From Fuscovulum sp. (GTDB lineage: Bacteria; Pseudomonadota; Alphaproteobacteria; Rhodobacterales; Rhodobacteraceae), in contig CP136571.1 in the NCBI GenBank assembly GCA_035192965.1, positions 640,501 through 704,500 on the forward strand: DNA of 64,000 nucleotides. The letters are read 5' to 3'. Position 1 is the first letter of the stretch. Each line of letters begins with the position of its first letter. A model generated the notes under the pieces. It was given only the letters and a program-made list of their open reading frames with translations, did no database searches and was not told the DNA's origin. Shown piece after piece: positions 25,402 to 34,457 of this stretch. The translations under genes were made by a program, and so were the position numbers.

Positions 25402-27105
25402 ATGCCCTACCGCGCCCCCCTTGCCGATTACGACCTGCTGCTCACCCATGTGCTGGGGTATGGGCGCGTCGCCGCCACCCCGCGTTTTGCGGATGCCGGC
25501 GTGGACACCGCCACCGCCGTGCTGGCCGAGGCCGGGCGTCTGGCGGAAAGCGTGCTGGCGCCGCTGAACCGCACGGGCGACAAGCAGGGCGCAAGGCTGG
25601 AAAACGGCGTCGTCCGCACCCCACCCGGCTTCGCCGAAGGCTACCGCGCGATTGCACAAGGCGGCTGGGTCGGCATGGCCGCCGCGCCCGACAATGGCGG
25701 CATGGGCCTGCCCATGACGCTGGCCACGGCGGTGAATGAGATGATGTCGGGGGCCTGCCTTGCACTTCAGATCAATCCCCTGCTGACCCAAGGCCAGATC
25801 GAGGCGCTGGAACATCACGGATCAGACGCGATCCGCGCGATGTATCTGCCCAAGCTCACCTCGGGCGAATGGGGCGGCACGATGAACCTGACGGAACCGC
25901 AGGCCGGGTCTGACGTCGGCGCGCTGCGCACCCGTGCCGAACCGCGTGGCGATGGCAGCTATGCCATCACCGGGCAGAAGATTTACATCAGCTGGGGGGA
26001 TGCGGATTTCATGCCGAACATCTGCCATCTGGTGCTGGCCCGCCTGCCCGATGGCGCGCCGGGTTCGGCAGGGATCAGCCTGTTTCTGGTGCCGAAATTC
26101 CTGCCCGATGCGGATGGTAATCCGGGGCCGCGCAACAGCCTTTCGGTCGTCGGCCTTGAACACAAGCTGGGCCTGCACGGCAGCCCGACCTGCGTGATGC
26201 AATATGATGGCGCGCAGGGGTGGCTTGTGGGGGAACCGCATAAGGGCCTGGCCGCAATGTTCACCATGATGAACAACGCCCGGCTTGGTGTGGCGGTGCA
26301 GGGCGTTGGCATCGCCGAGGCTGCCTTCCAGCACGCGCTGGCCTATGCCGAAGGCCGCGTTCAGGGCCGCACCCCCACGGGCCGCGCGCCGATCACCGAT
26401 CATGCCGATGTGCGCCGGATGCTGGCGCGGATGCGGGCACAGGTCTTCTCGGCCCGGGCCATCGCGCTGTCTTGCGCCGTGGCCATCGACATGGCCCGCG
26501 CCACCGATGCCCCCGAATGGCATGCCCGCGCCGCCCTGCTGACCCCTATCGCCAAGGCCTATGGCACCGATACCGGCAATGAGGTGGCGCATCTGGGCAT
26601 CCAGATTCATGGCGGTATGGGCGTGATCGAAGACACAGGCGCCGCGCAATTCGCCCGCGATGTGCGCGTGACCACGATTTACGAAGGCACCAACGGCATT
26701 CAGGCGATGGATCTTGTCGCCCGCAAGATGGCCGATGGCGGCAGTGCCGCGATGGCCCTGATTGATGAGGTGCAGGCCGGATCCGAAGCCGCCCGCGCCT
26801 CGCATCCTGATCTGGCCGGCGAAGTCTGGCAGGCCGCCGAAGCCTTGCGCGACGCCACCGATGCCCTGCTGCGCCAGGACATGACCGACCGCTTCGCCGG
26901 GGCCGCGCCCTATCTGCGGGCCTTTGCCCTGCTGCTGGGCGCAGACGCGCATCTTCGCGCTGCCCATGCCACCGGCGGCGCACGCTCTGCGCTGGCCCGC
27001 GTGGCGATCCGCCGCCTGTTGCCCGAACACACGGCCCTGCTGGCCGAAGCGCGCGAAGGCGCGGCGCAGCTTTACGCCCTGTCGCCCGAGGATCTGGCGG
27101 CGTGA
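25402..27105 (+). CDS. Acyl-CoA dehydrogenase (long, DmdC-like)
   Basis: FAD-dependent dehydrogenase of 567 residues, of the long subfamily with extra N-terminal and C-terminal helical domains that includes DmdC (methylmercaptopropionyl-CoA dehydrogenase) and FadE-type enzymes. MPYRAPLADY start, NLTEPQAGSDVG flavin/substrate motif and GGMGVIEDTGAAQFARDVR near the active-site region are typical. Substrate cannot be deduced. The ATG at 25402 has AGAGG eight bases upstream; an ATG 18 bases earlier lacks this. Overlaps the MBL hydrolase gene by four bases. Electrons pass via ETF to the ETF-QO at 20.7 kb. Confidence 0.9.
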   Translation: MPYRAPLADYDLLLTHVLGYGRVAATPRFADAGVDTATAVLAEAGRLAESVLAPLNRTGDKQGARLENGVVRTPPGFAEGYRAIAQGGWVGMAAAPDNGGMGLPMTLATAVNEMMSGACLALQINPLLTQGQIEALEHHGSDAIRAMYLPKLTSGEWGGTMNLTEPQAGSDVGALRTRAEPRGDGSYAITGQKIYISWGDADFMPNICHLVLARLPDGAPGSAGISLFLVPKFLPDADGNPGPRNSLSVVGLEHKLGLHGSPTCVMQYDGAQGWLVGEPHKGLAAMFTMMNNARLGVAVQGVGIAEAAFQHALAYAEGRVQGRTPTGRAPITDHADVRRMLARMRAQVFSARAIALSCAVAIDMARATDAPEWHARAALLTPIAKAYGTDTGNEVAHLGIQIHGGMGVIEDTGAAQFARDVRVTTIYEGTNGIQAMDLVARKMADGGSAAMALIDEVQAGSEAARASHPDLAGEVWQAAEALRDATDALLRQDMTDRFAGAAPYLRAFALLLGADAHLRAAHATGGARSALARVAIRRLLPEHTALLAEAREGAAQLYALSPEDLAA

Positions 27106-28154
27106 AAGACGCCCCCGAAAGCGAGTCTGGCATCCGCCACCCCTTTGCCACCCCCCCGGCCGAGGGTGAGGCAACAGAGGTCGCCCCCGGGATCCTGTGG
27201 CTGCGGCTGCCACTGCCCATGGCGCTGGATCATGTGAATGTCTATGCGCTGGACGATGGCGATGGCTGGACCATCGTTGATACCGGCTTTGCCTCGAACC
27301 GCGCCCGCGCGATCTGGCAGCGCCTGCTGGAGGGCCCGCTTGCCGGGCGGCCTGTGAAACGGGTGATCGTCACCCATTACCACCCCGATCACATCGGCCT
27401 TGCCGGGTGGTTTCAGGCGCAGGGCGCGGAACTGGTCACGACGCGGACAAGCTGGCTTTATGCCCGGATGCTGGTGCTGGATGAACACGCGCTGCCCCTG
27501 CCGCAAGCGGTGGAGTTTCAGCGCCGCGCCGGGGTATCCGAGGCGCGGCTGCACAGCTATGCCACCACCCGGCCCTTTAATTTTGCTGATGTCGTGGCCC
27601 CGCTTCCCCCCGGTTTCACCCGGATCAAGGACGGCGACACGATCACCGCCGCAGGTCGCCGCTGGCGCGTGCGCTGCGGCGATGGCCATGCGCCGGAACA
27701 TGCCACGCTCTGGTCGATGGACGACGCGCTGATCCTTGGCGGGGATCAGCTTCTGCCGGGCATCTCTGCCAATATCGGTGTCTATCCGACCGAACCCGAT
27801 GCAGACCCGCTTTCCGAATGGCTGGACAGCTGCACCCGCCTTTCCGCCTTTGCAACGGACGATCAGCTTGTCCTGCCCGGCCACAAACTGCCCTTTACCG
27901 GGCTGCCCCTGCGCCTGCGCCAGATGGCCGAAAACCACGAATCCGCGCTGGCCCGCCTGATGGATCACCTTGCCACCCCGCAGGTCGCCGCCGACTGCTT
28001 TCTGCCGCTGTTCAAGCGCCAGATCGACGGGCCGGAATTCGGCATGGCGCTGGTCGAATCGGTGGCGCATCTGAACTGCCTGTTGCAGCGTGGGCGCGTC
28101 TTTCGCAGGCTGAACGCACAAGGCGCGTGGCTTTGGCAGCGCCTTCCGGGCTGA
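27102..28154 (+). CDS. MBL-fold metallo-hydrolase
   Basis: 350-residue metallo-beta-lactamase-fold protein. The metal motif H-x-H-x-D-H is at His92, His94, Asp96, His97, then the later His of GDGHAPEH and the Asp of LGGDQLLPG. A C-terminal winged-helix-like tail occupies about 280-350. A GTG start overlaps the stop of the acyl-CoA dehydrogenase (GTGA), so the two are translationally coupled. The pairing suggests hydrolysis of an acyl-CoA or glutathione thioester in the same pathway, but the substrate is unknown. Confidence 0.85.
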   Translation: MKDAPESESGIRHPFATPPAEGEATEVAPGILWLRLPLPMALDHVNVYALDDGDGWTIVDTGFASNRARAIWQRLLEGPLAGRPVKRVIVTHYHPDHIGLAGWFQAQGAELVTTRTSWLYARMLVLDEHALPLPQAVEFQRRAGVSEARLHSYATTRPFNFADVVAPLPPGFTRIKDGDTITAAGRRWRVRCGDGHAPEHATLWSMDDALILGGDQLLPGISANIGVYPTEPDADPLSEWLDSCTRLSAFATDDQLVLPGHKLPFTGLPLRLRQMAENHESALARLMDHLATPQVAADCFLPLFKRQIDGPEFGMALVESVAHLNCLLQRGRVFRRLNAQGAWLWQRLPG

Positions 28155-28260
28155 ACACCCCCGCTTGTGCGGCAATCCGGCACCCCTTGCTGCGCCGTAA
28201 GGCGTGACATGGATACATGAATCGGCTATCTCGCCGGAAAGACGAAGAAAGGGAACCGAA

Positions 28261-28407
28261 ATGGCCGATCACAAGAGCGACTTCAAACCCGGCAGCATGG
28301 ATATCCGCGCGCAGGAAAAGACCTTCGCCGGTTTCCTCAAGTTCACGCAATGGGGCGTGGTGATCATCATCGCGATCCTGATCTTCATGGCGCTTGCCAA
28401 CGCCTGA
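28261..28407 (+). CDS. aa3-type cytochrome c oxidase subunit IV
   Basis: 48-residue single-span membrane peptide of the proteobacterial COX4_pro_2 type: short polar N-terminus (MADHKSDFKPGSMDI), conserved FAGFLKF, then a membrane helix at about 26-46. It is a small accessory subunit of the aa3 oxidase; the main subunits are not in the window. The start has an AAAGGGAACCG ribosome site; an upstream in-frame ATG at 28219 has none. Confidence 0.88.
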   Translation: MADHKSDFKPGSMDIRAQEKTFAGFLKFTQWGVVIIIAILIFMALANA

Positions 28408-28449
28408 CCGGACCTGACGGATTTTCAGCCCAACTTATTGGATCATCCC

Positions 28450-29058
28450 ATGCTGCGCGCTTTTCTTTCCCTTCTCGCGCTTCTGACCCTTGCGGCCTGC
28501 GGGGCAGAGCCTGTCTGGGCACCGGAAGAGCGGGTTCAGGCCGCGCGCTATGTGCATGATGGCCCGCCGTCGATCACCCTGTTCACGGTGATCAACAACC
28601 GCTCCAATGCCGGGGCGCATAGCGGGCTGATGATCAACGGGACAGAGCGTATCATGTTCGATCCGGCCGGAACCTGGCAGCATCCGCGCATCCCGGAACG
28701 CAATGATGTGCATTACGGCATCACCCCGCGCATCGTGAATTTCTACATCGACTATCACGCCCGCGAAACCTTCCGCGTGGTGGAACAGACGGTCATCGTA
28801 TCGCCCGGCGTGGCTGCGCTGGTGGCCCAGCGGGCCAAGGCCTATGGCGCGGTGCCAAAGGCGCAATGCGCCAAGTCGGTGACGGAAATCCTGCGCGGCG
28901 TGCCGGGGTTCGAAAACGTGCGGTCCAGCTGGTATCCCAACAAGATCATGGATGATTTCGCCAAGATCCCCGGCGTCACCACCCGCGTGATCCGTGATGA
29001 GGATGCCGACAAGAACCACGGCGTGTTGCTGGTGCAGGCGGGCGAAGCGCCGATCTAA
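28450..29058 (+). CDS. Lipoprotein, possible permuted papain-like (NlpC/P60-type) fold
   Basis: 202-residue lipoprotein with lipobox LAAC at 14-17. Around residue 57 it has AHSGLMI and at Cys140 CAKSVTEILRGVPG. A conserved His early, followed by a Cys later at the start of a helix, is the order in circularly permuted papain-like (YiiX/LRAT-type) proteins. This suggests a cell-wall or lipid-acting thiol enzyme, but it is an inference from the residue pattern alone. Also plausible: a family of unknown function. ATG at 28450 gives the signal peptide. Confidence 0.7.
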   Translation: MLRAFLSLLALLTLAACGAEPVWAPEERVQAARYVHDGPPSITLFTVINNRSNAGAHSGLMINGTERIMFDPAGTWQHPRIPERNDVHYGITPRIVNFYIDYHARETFRVVEQTVIVSPGVAALVAQRAKAYGAVPKAQCAKSVTEILRGVPGFENVRSSWYPNKIMDDFAKIPGVTTRVIRDEDADKNHGVLLVQAGEAPI

Positions 29059-29080
29059 CCCGCAGATCTAACCCACCGAT

Positions 29081-29407
29081 TTAACCGACTGTCGCCAGCA
29101 GCGCATAGAGCGTGGCACCGCCCGCCAGGATGGCGGCCATGGTGCTGCGCGTGGCCATCCCCACTGCCAGCGTCACCAGCGCCGCCGCCAGCCGCGCGGG
29201 ATCTGTCTCACCCCCCGTCGCGGGCGGCCACAGCACACCGGGGGCCACCAGCGCGGGCAGCACTGCCACTGCCGTATAGCGCAGCGCCCGCGTCAGCCAG
29301 ACGGGCAGGGGCCTTGTGCCCAGCGTCCCCAGAAATGAGAACCGAATGGCATAGGTTCCCAGCGCCAGCGCGGGCATGACGATCCAGAAGGTGGATTTGT
29401 CGATCAT
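29081..29407 (-). CDS. azlD: AzlD family branched-chain amino-acid exporter subunit
   Basis: 108-residue membrane protein with about four hydrophobic segments, including GTYAIRFSFL and TAVAVLPALVAPGVL, the AzlD pattern. It forms with AzlC a branched-chain amino-acid (and analogue) export system. The ATG overlaps the azlC stop (ATGA), so the two are coupled. Confidence 0.9.
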   Translation of the reverse strand: MIDKSTFWIVMPALALGTYAIRFSFLGTLGTRPLPVWLTRALRYTAVAVLPALVAPGVLWPPATGGETDPARLAAALVTLAVGMATRSTMAAILAGGATLYALLATVG

Positions 29408-30105
29408 CCCCGCCGCTCCAGCCGCTGTTCCAGCATGGCGCCGGCGGCCATCGCCACCCCTGCCGCGATCAGCAGCCCTGTGCCCCAGGGCAAACCCGCC
29501 AGCAGCAGCGACAACAGGATCGACACCCCCGCCGCCACCAGATGCGGCAGACTGCGCAGCATCGGTGCGACCATCGCCAGAAAGGTGATCGGCAGCGCGA
29601 AATCCAGCGCATATTCGGGCGGTATCGCCTGCCCGATCATCCCGCCCGCCAGCGATGCCAGAAACCACAGCGGCGCCACTGCCACCACCGCGCCAAAGAA
29701 CACCGCGTGCTTTTCCGCGGCCGTCATGGTGGGGTTGCGGTCAATCTCGGCCACTGTGGTGGCAAAGCTCTGATCCACCAGAAAATAGGCCATCAGCGCC
29801 CTCGACCGCAGCGGCAGCGTGCCGAAATGCGGGGCCAGCGTGACCGAATACATCACCATCCGCAGGTTCACCGCCAAAGCCGTGGCCAGCACCACCAGCA
29901 CCGGCGCATTCTCCTGCATCGTCTGCAAGGCGGCGAATTGCGATGCGCCTGCAAAGACCGACACGGAAAACAGCATGGTTTCAAACACGTTCAGCCCGGC
30001 CTCTGTCGCCACCACCCCGAACAGCAACGCAAAGGGGCCGACGACAATCGTCATCGGCAGAGCGGCAAACAGGCCACGAAGAAAAGCCTTGCGGGTGGGT
30101 GACAT
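29404..30105 (-). CDS. azlC: AzlC family branched-chain amino-acid permease
   Basis: 233-residue membrane protein with five or six hydrophobic segments. Typical AzlC motifs: GLFAALPMTIVVGPFALLFG, FAGASQFAAL and NLRMVMYS. Large subunit of the AzlCD export pair. The start at 30105 has a weak AGG ribosome site; an ATG at 30129 would add eight residues. Divergent from mobA. Confidence 0.9.
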   Translation of the reverse strand: MSPTRKAFLRGLFAALPMTIVVGPFALLFGVVATEAGLNVFETMLFSVSVFAGASQFAALQTMQENAPVLVVLATALAVNLRMVMYSVTLAPHFGTLPLRSRALMAYFLVDQSFATTVAEIDRNPTMTAAEKHAVFFGAVVAVAPLWFLASLAGGMIGQAIPPEYALDFALPITFLAMVAPMLRSLPHLVAAGVSILLSLLLAGLPWGTGLLIAAGVAMAAGAMLEQRLERRG

Positions 30106-30174
30106 GCGCGCCTGCGCTTTACCTTGCATGAGCTTCGGCTTAGGCCATTGGTCAGCAAAGCGGAAGGGCGCATC

Positions 30175-30765
30175 GTGCGGATATTCGGGGTGATCCTTGC
30201 AGGCGGGCAGGGCCGGCGGATGGGCGGGGCCGATAAGGCCATGCTTGCCCTTGCCGGGCGGCCGCTGATCGCCCATGTCACCGACCGGCTGGAACCGCAG
30301 GTGGAACGTCTGGCCATTAGCGCGAATGGCGATGCCGCCCGTTTCGCCGCCCTGCGCCTGCCCGTGCTGGCCGATCTGCGATCTGAGGGGCCGCTGTCGG
30401 GCATCCTGTCGGCGCTGGACTGGGCCGCGCCACTGGGCGCGACCGCCGTGGTGTCGGCCCCCGTTGATGCACCTTTCCTGCCGCCTGATCTGGTGCCGCG
30501 CCTGATCCTTGCCGGGGAATCCACCCTTGGCTGCGCGCTTGCCCGCTCGGGTGGGAATGACCATCCGACCTTCGGCCTGTGGCCTGTTGCCCTGCGCGAC
30601 CCCCTGCGCGCTTTCCTTGCCAGTGGCGAAAAACCCCGCGTCCGCAGCTTTGCCGATGCCCAGAACGCCGCCCGCGCCGATTTTCCCGATGACGGGGCCT
30701 TTGCCAACCTTAACACGCCAGAAGACCTTGCCGCCGCCGCCACCCGCATCGGGGGCATGGGATGA
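30175..30765 (+). CDS. mobA: Molybdenum cofactor guanylyltransferase MobA
   Basis: Transfers GMP from GTP to molybdopterin cofactor to make the guanine dinucleotide form used by DMSO-reductase family enzymes. 196 residues. N-terminal nucleotide loop LAGGQGRRMGGADK at 8-21, then the acidic metal site in SAPVDAPFL. The GTG at 30175 is chosen because GGAAGGG lies six bases before it and the product begins at the conserved strand; a longer frame has no family match. Its stop overlaps the MobB start (ATGA). Confidence 0.92.
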   Translation: MRIFGVILAGGQGRRMGGADKAMLALAGRPLIAHVTDRLEPQVERLAISANGDAARFAALRLPVLADLRSEGPLSGILSALDWAAPLGATAVVSAPVDAPFLPPDLVPRLILAGESTLGCALARSGGNDHPTFGLWPVALRDPLRAFLASGEKPRVRSFADAQNAARADFPDDGAFANLNTPEDLAAAATRIGGMG

Positions 30766-32117
30766 AGGTTTACGGCGTCATCGGGTGGAAGAATTCGGGC
30801 AAGACCAGCCTGATGGAACGGCTGGTGGCCGAGATCACTGGGCGCGGCTTTTCCGTCTCGACTGTCAAGCATGTCCATCACGCGGTAGACCTTGATCAGC
30901 CCGGCAAAGACACCTTTCGCCACCGTCAGGCCGGCGCGCGTGAGGTGGTACTGGCCTCAAAAGACCGTTTCGCCCTGATGGTGGAACATCGCGGCCCGGA
31001 ACCAGACCTTGCCGCCGTGCTGGCCCGCTTGGCCCCCGTCGATCTGGTGCTGGTCGAAGGATACAAGCGCGACAGCCACCAGAAAATCGAGGTCTGGCGC
31101 AGCGAGACCGGGCAGGACATGATTCAGCCCGGCGATCCCCTGATCCGCGCCGTGGCCACCGATGCAACCGGCCTTGCCCTGACGGTGCCGGTGCTGGACC
31201 TGAACGACACCGCCGCCGTTGCCGATTTCATCCTTGCGGAAACCGGCCTTGCCTCCCCCCGTTTCGACACCGTCGCCATTGTCGACTGGTCCGCCACCAA
31301 CGGGCCCTCACCCGCCAAACCTTCGGCCGATGCCATCTGGATCGGCACCGCCACCGCGCAGGGCGAAACCGCGCAGTATTTCCGGACACGGGCCGAGGCA
31401 GAGGCGCATCTGGCTACCCTTATCGCCACGGAACAGGCCGCCAACCGCCGCCTGCTGGTGGGTTTCGATTTCCCGATGGGCTATCCCACCGGATTTGCCG
31501 CCCGCCTGACCGGGCAGGCAGACCCCCGCGCCATCTGGCGCTGGCTGGCCGATCACATCACCGATGACGCCAACCGCAACAACCGCTTTGCCGTGGCCGA
31601 TGCGATCAATGCAGGCATCGGCGGCGGCCCCTTCTGGGGCCGTCCCGCCGGACTGAACCTGCCGCATCTGCCGGAACGCAAGGCCGTGGACTACCCCGCC
31701 CTCGGCCTGCCCGAACGCCGGGCGGCGGAAACCCATGTCCCCCGCGCGCAGCCCGTGTGGAAACTCTTCACCACCGGCTCTGTCGGGTCACAGGCGCTGA
31801 TGGGGCTGCCCATGATCCACCGCCTGTCGCAAACCCCCGGCACCGCCGTCTGGCCTTTTGATCCTGTCCCCGCTGCCCGCGTCGTACTGGCCGAGGTTTA
31901 TCCCTCGCTCCTTGCCCCGCTGGTGGCGCAGACCCCCGGCATCAAGGATGCCGCGCAGGTCACGCTTCTTGCCCGCGCGCTGTTTCGGCTTTCGGCGCAA
32001 GGCGGCCTAGCGCCCCTTCTCACCCCGCCAAATCTGCCCGAAATCGCCGAGGAAGGCTGGATCCTTGGCGCGGGCCACGCGGCGGCCTTGCTTGCTGCTG
32101 CGGGGCAAATGCCATGA
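30762..32117 (+). CDS. mobB: MobB fused to a C-terminal DUF429-like domain
   Basis: 451 residues. Residues 1-165 are MobB, a GTPase adaptor of MGD cofactor synthesis: Walker A GWKNSGKT at 8-15, switch region KHVHHAVDLD. MobB proteins are normally about 170 residues. The remaining 280 residues form a second domain starting VAIVDWSATNG, with Asp175 and a later LLVGFDFPMGYP, resembling the Asp-bearing strands of RNase H-fold DUF429 proteins. The fusion is co-translated with mobA (ATGA overlap) and followed by a GNAT gene (ATGA overlap). I believe this two-domain form occurs in other Rhodobacteraceae. The role of the C-terminal domain is unknown. Confidence 0.88.
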   Translation: MKVYGVIGWKNSGKTSLMERLVAEITGRGFSVSTVKHVHHAVDLDQPGKDTFRHRQAGAREVVLASKDRFALMVEHRGPEPDLAAVLARLAPVDLVLVEGYKRDSHQKIEVWRSETGQDMIQPGDPLIRAVATDATGLALTVPVLDLNDTAAVADFILAETGLASPRFDTVAIVDWSATNGPSPAKPSADAIWIGTATAQGETAQYFRTRAEAEAHLATLIATEQAANRRLLVGFDFPMGYPTGFAARLTGQADPRAIWRWLADHITDDANRNNRFAVADAINAGIGGGPFWGRPAGLNLPHLPERKAVDYPALGLPERRAAETHVPRAQPVWKLFTTGSVGSQALMGLPMIHRLSQTPGTAVWPFDPVPAARVVLAEVYPSLLAPLVAQTPGIKDAAQVTLLARALFRLSAQGGLAPLLTPPNLPEIAEEGWILGAGHAAALLAAAGQMP

Positions 32118-32695
32118 TCCGCATCGAACTGGGCCTTCCCGAATATCTGCGCCCACAGGCCGCCGTCCTGTATTGGCAGGCTTTTGGCGGCAAGCTTGGC
32201 CGTGTGCTGGGGCCGGATGAACGGGCACTGGCCTTCCTTGAACGCGTCATGCGCGCTGACCATTGCCTGACGGCCTTTGACAGCAACGGCAACCTTGTCG
32301 GGCTGGCAGGGTTCAAATCCGAACAGGGCAGCTTTGCCGGCGGGTCCGAGACCGACCTCCGCGCCATCTATGGCCCCGTCGGCGGGCGCTGGCGCGCGCA
32401 ACTCTTGCGCCTTTTGGGGAATGAGGCTGACAACAGCCGATTTCTTCTGGATGGCCTGTGCGTCAGCGATGCGGTGCGCGGGCAGGGCGTCGGCACCTTG
32501 CTGCTTGAGGCCATCGTCGCGGAAGGCCGCGCCCGCGGATACAGCGCCGTGCGGCTGGATGTGGTCGATACCAACGCCCGTGCGCGGGCCCTGTACGAAC
32601 GCCGCGGTTTCGTTGTCGACCGGACCGAACCCATCGGTCCCCTGCGCCTGATCTTCGGTTTTCGCGCGGCACATTCTATGGTGCGCCCGATCTGA
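32114..32695 (+). CDS. GNAT family N-acetyltransferase
   Basis: 193-residue acetyltransferase. The acetyl-CoA loop is VRGQGVGTLLLEAI (Q/R-x-x-G-x-G/A), with a further ARALYERRGF motif. Substrate unknown. Overlaps the MobB gene by four bases and so probably belongs to the mob operon; a direct role in cofactor synthesis is not shown. Confidence 0.85.
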   Translation: MIRIELGLPEYLRPQAAVLYWQAFGGKLGRVLGPDERALAFLERVMRADHCLTAFDSNGNLVGLAGFKSEQGSFAGGSETDLRAIYGPVGGRWRAQLLRLLGNEADNSRFLLDGLCVSDAVRGQGVGTLLLEAIVAEGRARGYSAVRLDVVDTNARARALYERRGFVVDRTEPIGPLRLIFGFRAAHSMVRPI

Positions 32696-32872
32696 CCCCC
32701 GCCTTTTGGCGACGATCCTGCAACAGCGCGCCCGACCATGGGGCCACCGTTTCAGTTTCCGAGTGAAATCCATCAAATTTTCTGCATATTTGCCGAGCCA
32801 TTGAAAAACAGTGGCAAACGGCCCCCGGGACGGGGTTTGTGACACACAACAAAAATTAGTGGGAACCGTGGA

Positions 32873-33283
32873 ATGCTGAATGAGTTCAAGACCTTTCTGC
32901 TGAGAGGCAACGTGATGGACCTCGCCGTAGGTATCATCATCGGTGCGGCCTTCACCGCCATCGTGAACAGCCTTGTCGGGGATCTGATCAACCCGATCAT
33001 CGGCCTGATCCTGGGCGGCATCAACTTCTCGGATATGTTCATCGATCTGTCCGGCACCAGCCCGGCATCGCTGGCAGCAGCAAAGGAATCCGGCGCAGCG
33101 GTCTTTGCCTATGGTGCTTTCGTCACCGCGCTGATCAACTTCGTCATCATCGGCTGGGTGGTGTTCGTGCTGGTCAAGGCGATGAACAAGCTGATGCCGA
33201 AAAAGGCAGAAGCCCCCGCCGCGCCTGCCGGCCCGAGCGAGCTGGATATCCTGATGGAAATCCGCGACTCCCTGAAAAAGTAA
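32873..33283 (+). CDS. mscL: Large-conductance mechanosensitive channel MscL
   Basis: Membrane tension-gated channel releasing solutes on hypoosmotic shock. 136 residues. N-terminal [22 protein letters not shown]1 with [12 protein letters not shown], a periplasmic loop, TM2 [19 protein letters not shown], and the charged C-terminal helix bundle end. Own promoter in the 177-base gap upstream is likely. Followed by a bidirectional terminator. Confidence 0.95.
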   Translation: MLNEFKTFLLRGNVMDLAVGIIIGAAFTAIVNSLVGDLINPIIGLILGGINFSDMFIDLSGTSPASLAAAKESGAAVFAYGAFVTALINFVIIGWVVFVLVKAMNKLMPKKAEAPAAPAGPSELDILMEIRDSLKK

Positions 33284-33301
33284 GTCAGGCGACAGACAGA
33301 C

Positions 33302-33334
33302 AAAGGCCGCGGGGAATACCCCCCGCGGCCTTTT
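33302..33334. terminator. Bidirectional terminator mscL / ald
   Basis: 13-bp stem AAAGGCCGCGGGG / CCCCGCGGCCTTT, six-base loop, T-run on plus and A-run before the stem giving T on minus. Lies between two convergent genes and suits both. Confidence 0.9.
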
Positions 33335-33338
33335 CCGT

Positions 33339-34457
33339 TCAGAGTGCCAGCGCCTCGGTCGGCGTGATCGTGGGCAGGCCCAGCGCCGCCCCCACCGCCG
33401 CATAGGTCAGCTTGCCCGCATGGGTGTTCAGCCCCGCCAGCAGATGCTTGTCCTCGGCGCAGGCGCGTTTCCATCCCTTGTCGGCCAAGGCCAGCATGAA
33501 GGGCATCGTCGCATTGCCCAAGGCCAGCGTCGATGTCCGCGCCACCGCGCCGGGCATATTGGCCACGCAGTAATGCATGATCCCGTCCACCTCATAGATC
33601 GGGTCCTGATGCGTGGTCGCGCGCGAGGTCTCGAAACACCCACCCTGATCGATCGCCACATCCACCAGCGCCGCGCCGGGCTTCAGCTCGGCCAGCTGCG
33701 CGCGCGAAATCAGCTTGGGCGCCGCCGCACCGGGGATCAGCACCGCGCCGATGATCATGTCGGCCTGCCGCGCGAGTTCGATCGTTGTGGCCGCATCGGC
33801 ATAGCCGCATTTGAACTGCCCGCCGAACACATCATCCAGATAGCGCAACCGGTTCACCGACCGGTCCAGAACGGTAACATCCGCCCCCATCCCCGCGCTG
33901 ATCTTGGCGGCATGGGTGCCCACCACCCCGCCCCCGATCACCAGCACCTTGGCAGGCAGCACACCCGGCACCCCACCCATCAGCACGCCACGCCCGCCAT
34001 TGGCCTTTTGCAGCGTCCAGGCCCCCACCTGCGGCGCAAGCCGCCCCGCCACCTCGGACATCGGGGCCAGCAGCGGCAACCCGCCGCGATCATCGGTCAC
34101 CGTTTCATAGGCAATCGCGGTCACGCCCGATGCCAGCAGGTCATGCGTCTGCGCCGGATCGGGGGCCAGATGCAGATAGGTGAACAACACCTGCCCCGCG
34201 CGCAGCCGCGCCCGCTCTACCGCCTGCGGCTCTTTGACCTTCACGATCATTTCGGATTGGGCAAAGACCTCTTCCGCCGTTGCCGCGATCCGCGCCCCGG
34301 CGGCGATGTAATCCGCGTCCGTGAACCCTGCGCCCACCCCGGCCTGCGTCTCCACCAGCACATCATGCCCATGCGCCACCGCCTCGCGCGCGGCATTGGG
34401 CGTCATCCCAACGCGGAATTCCTGTGGCTTGATCTCTTTCGGGCAACCAATCTTCAT
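33339..34457 (-). CDS. ald: Alanine dehydrogenase Ald
   Basis: NAD-dependent oxidative deamination of L-alanine to pyruvate. 372 residues, normal. N-terminal MKIGCPKEIKPQEFRVG, catalytic Lys/His region and Rossmann loop VIGGGVVGTHAA are present. Ends LPTITPTEALAL. Divergent from an Lrp/AsnC regulator that is its likely activator. Confidence 0.96.
   Translation of the reverse strand: MKIGCPKEIKPQEFRVGMTPNAAREAVAHGHDVLVETQAGVGAGFTDADYIAAGARIAATAEEVFAQSEMIVKVKEPQAVERARLRAGQVLFTYLHLAPDPAQTHDLLASGVTAIAYETVTDDRGGLPLLAPMSEVAGRLAPQVGAWTLQKANGGRGVLMGGVPGVLPAKVLVIGGGVVGTHAAKISAGMGADVTVLDRSVNRLRYLDDVFGGQFKCGYADAATTIELARQADMIIGAVLIPGAAAPKLISRAQLAELKPGAALVDVAIDQGGCFETSRATTHQDPIYEVDGIMHYCVANMPGAVARTSTLALGNATMPFMLALADKGWKRACAEDKHLLAGLNTHAGKLTYAAVGAALGLPTITPTEALAL

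Noticed and set aside
25822..27213. 463-codon minus-strand frame
   Set aside because: Shadow of the acyl-CoA dehydrogenase gene.
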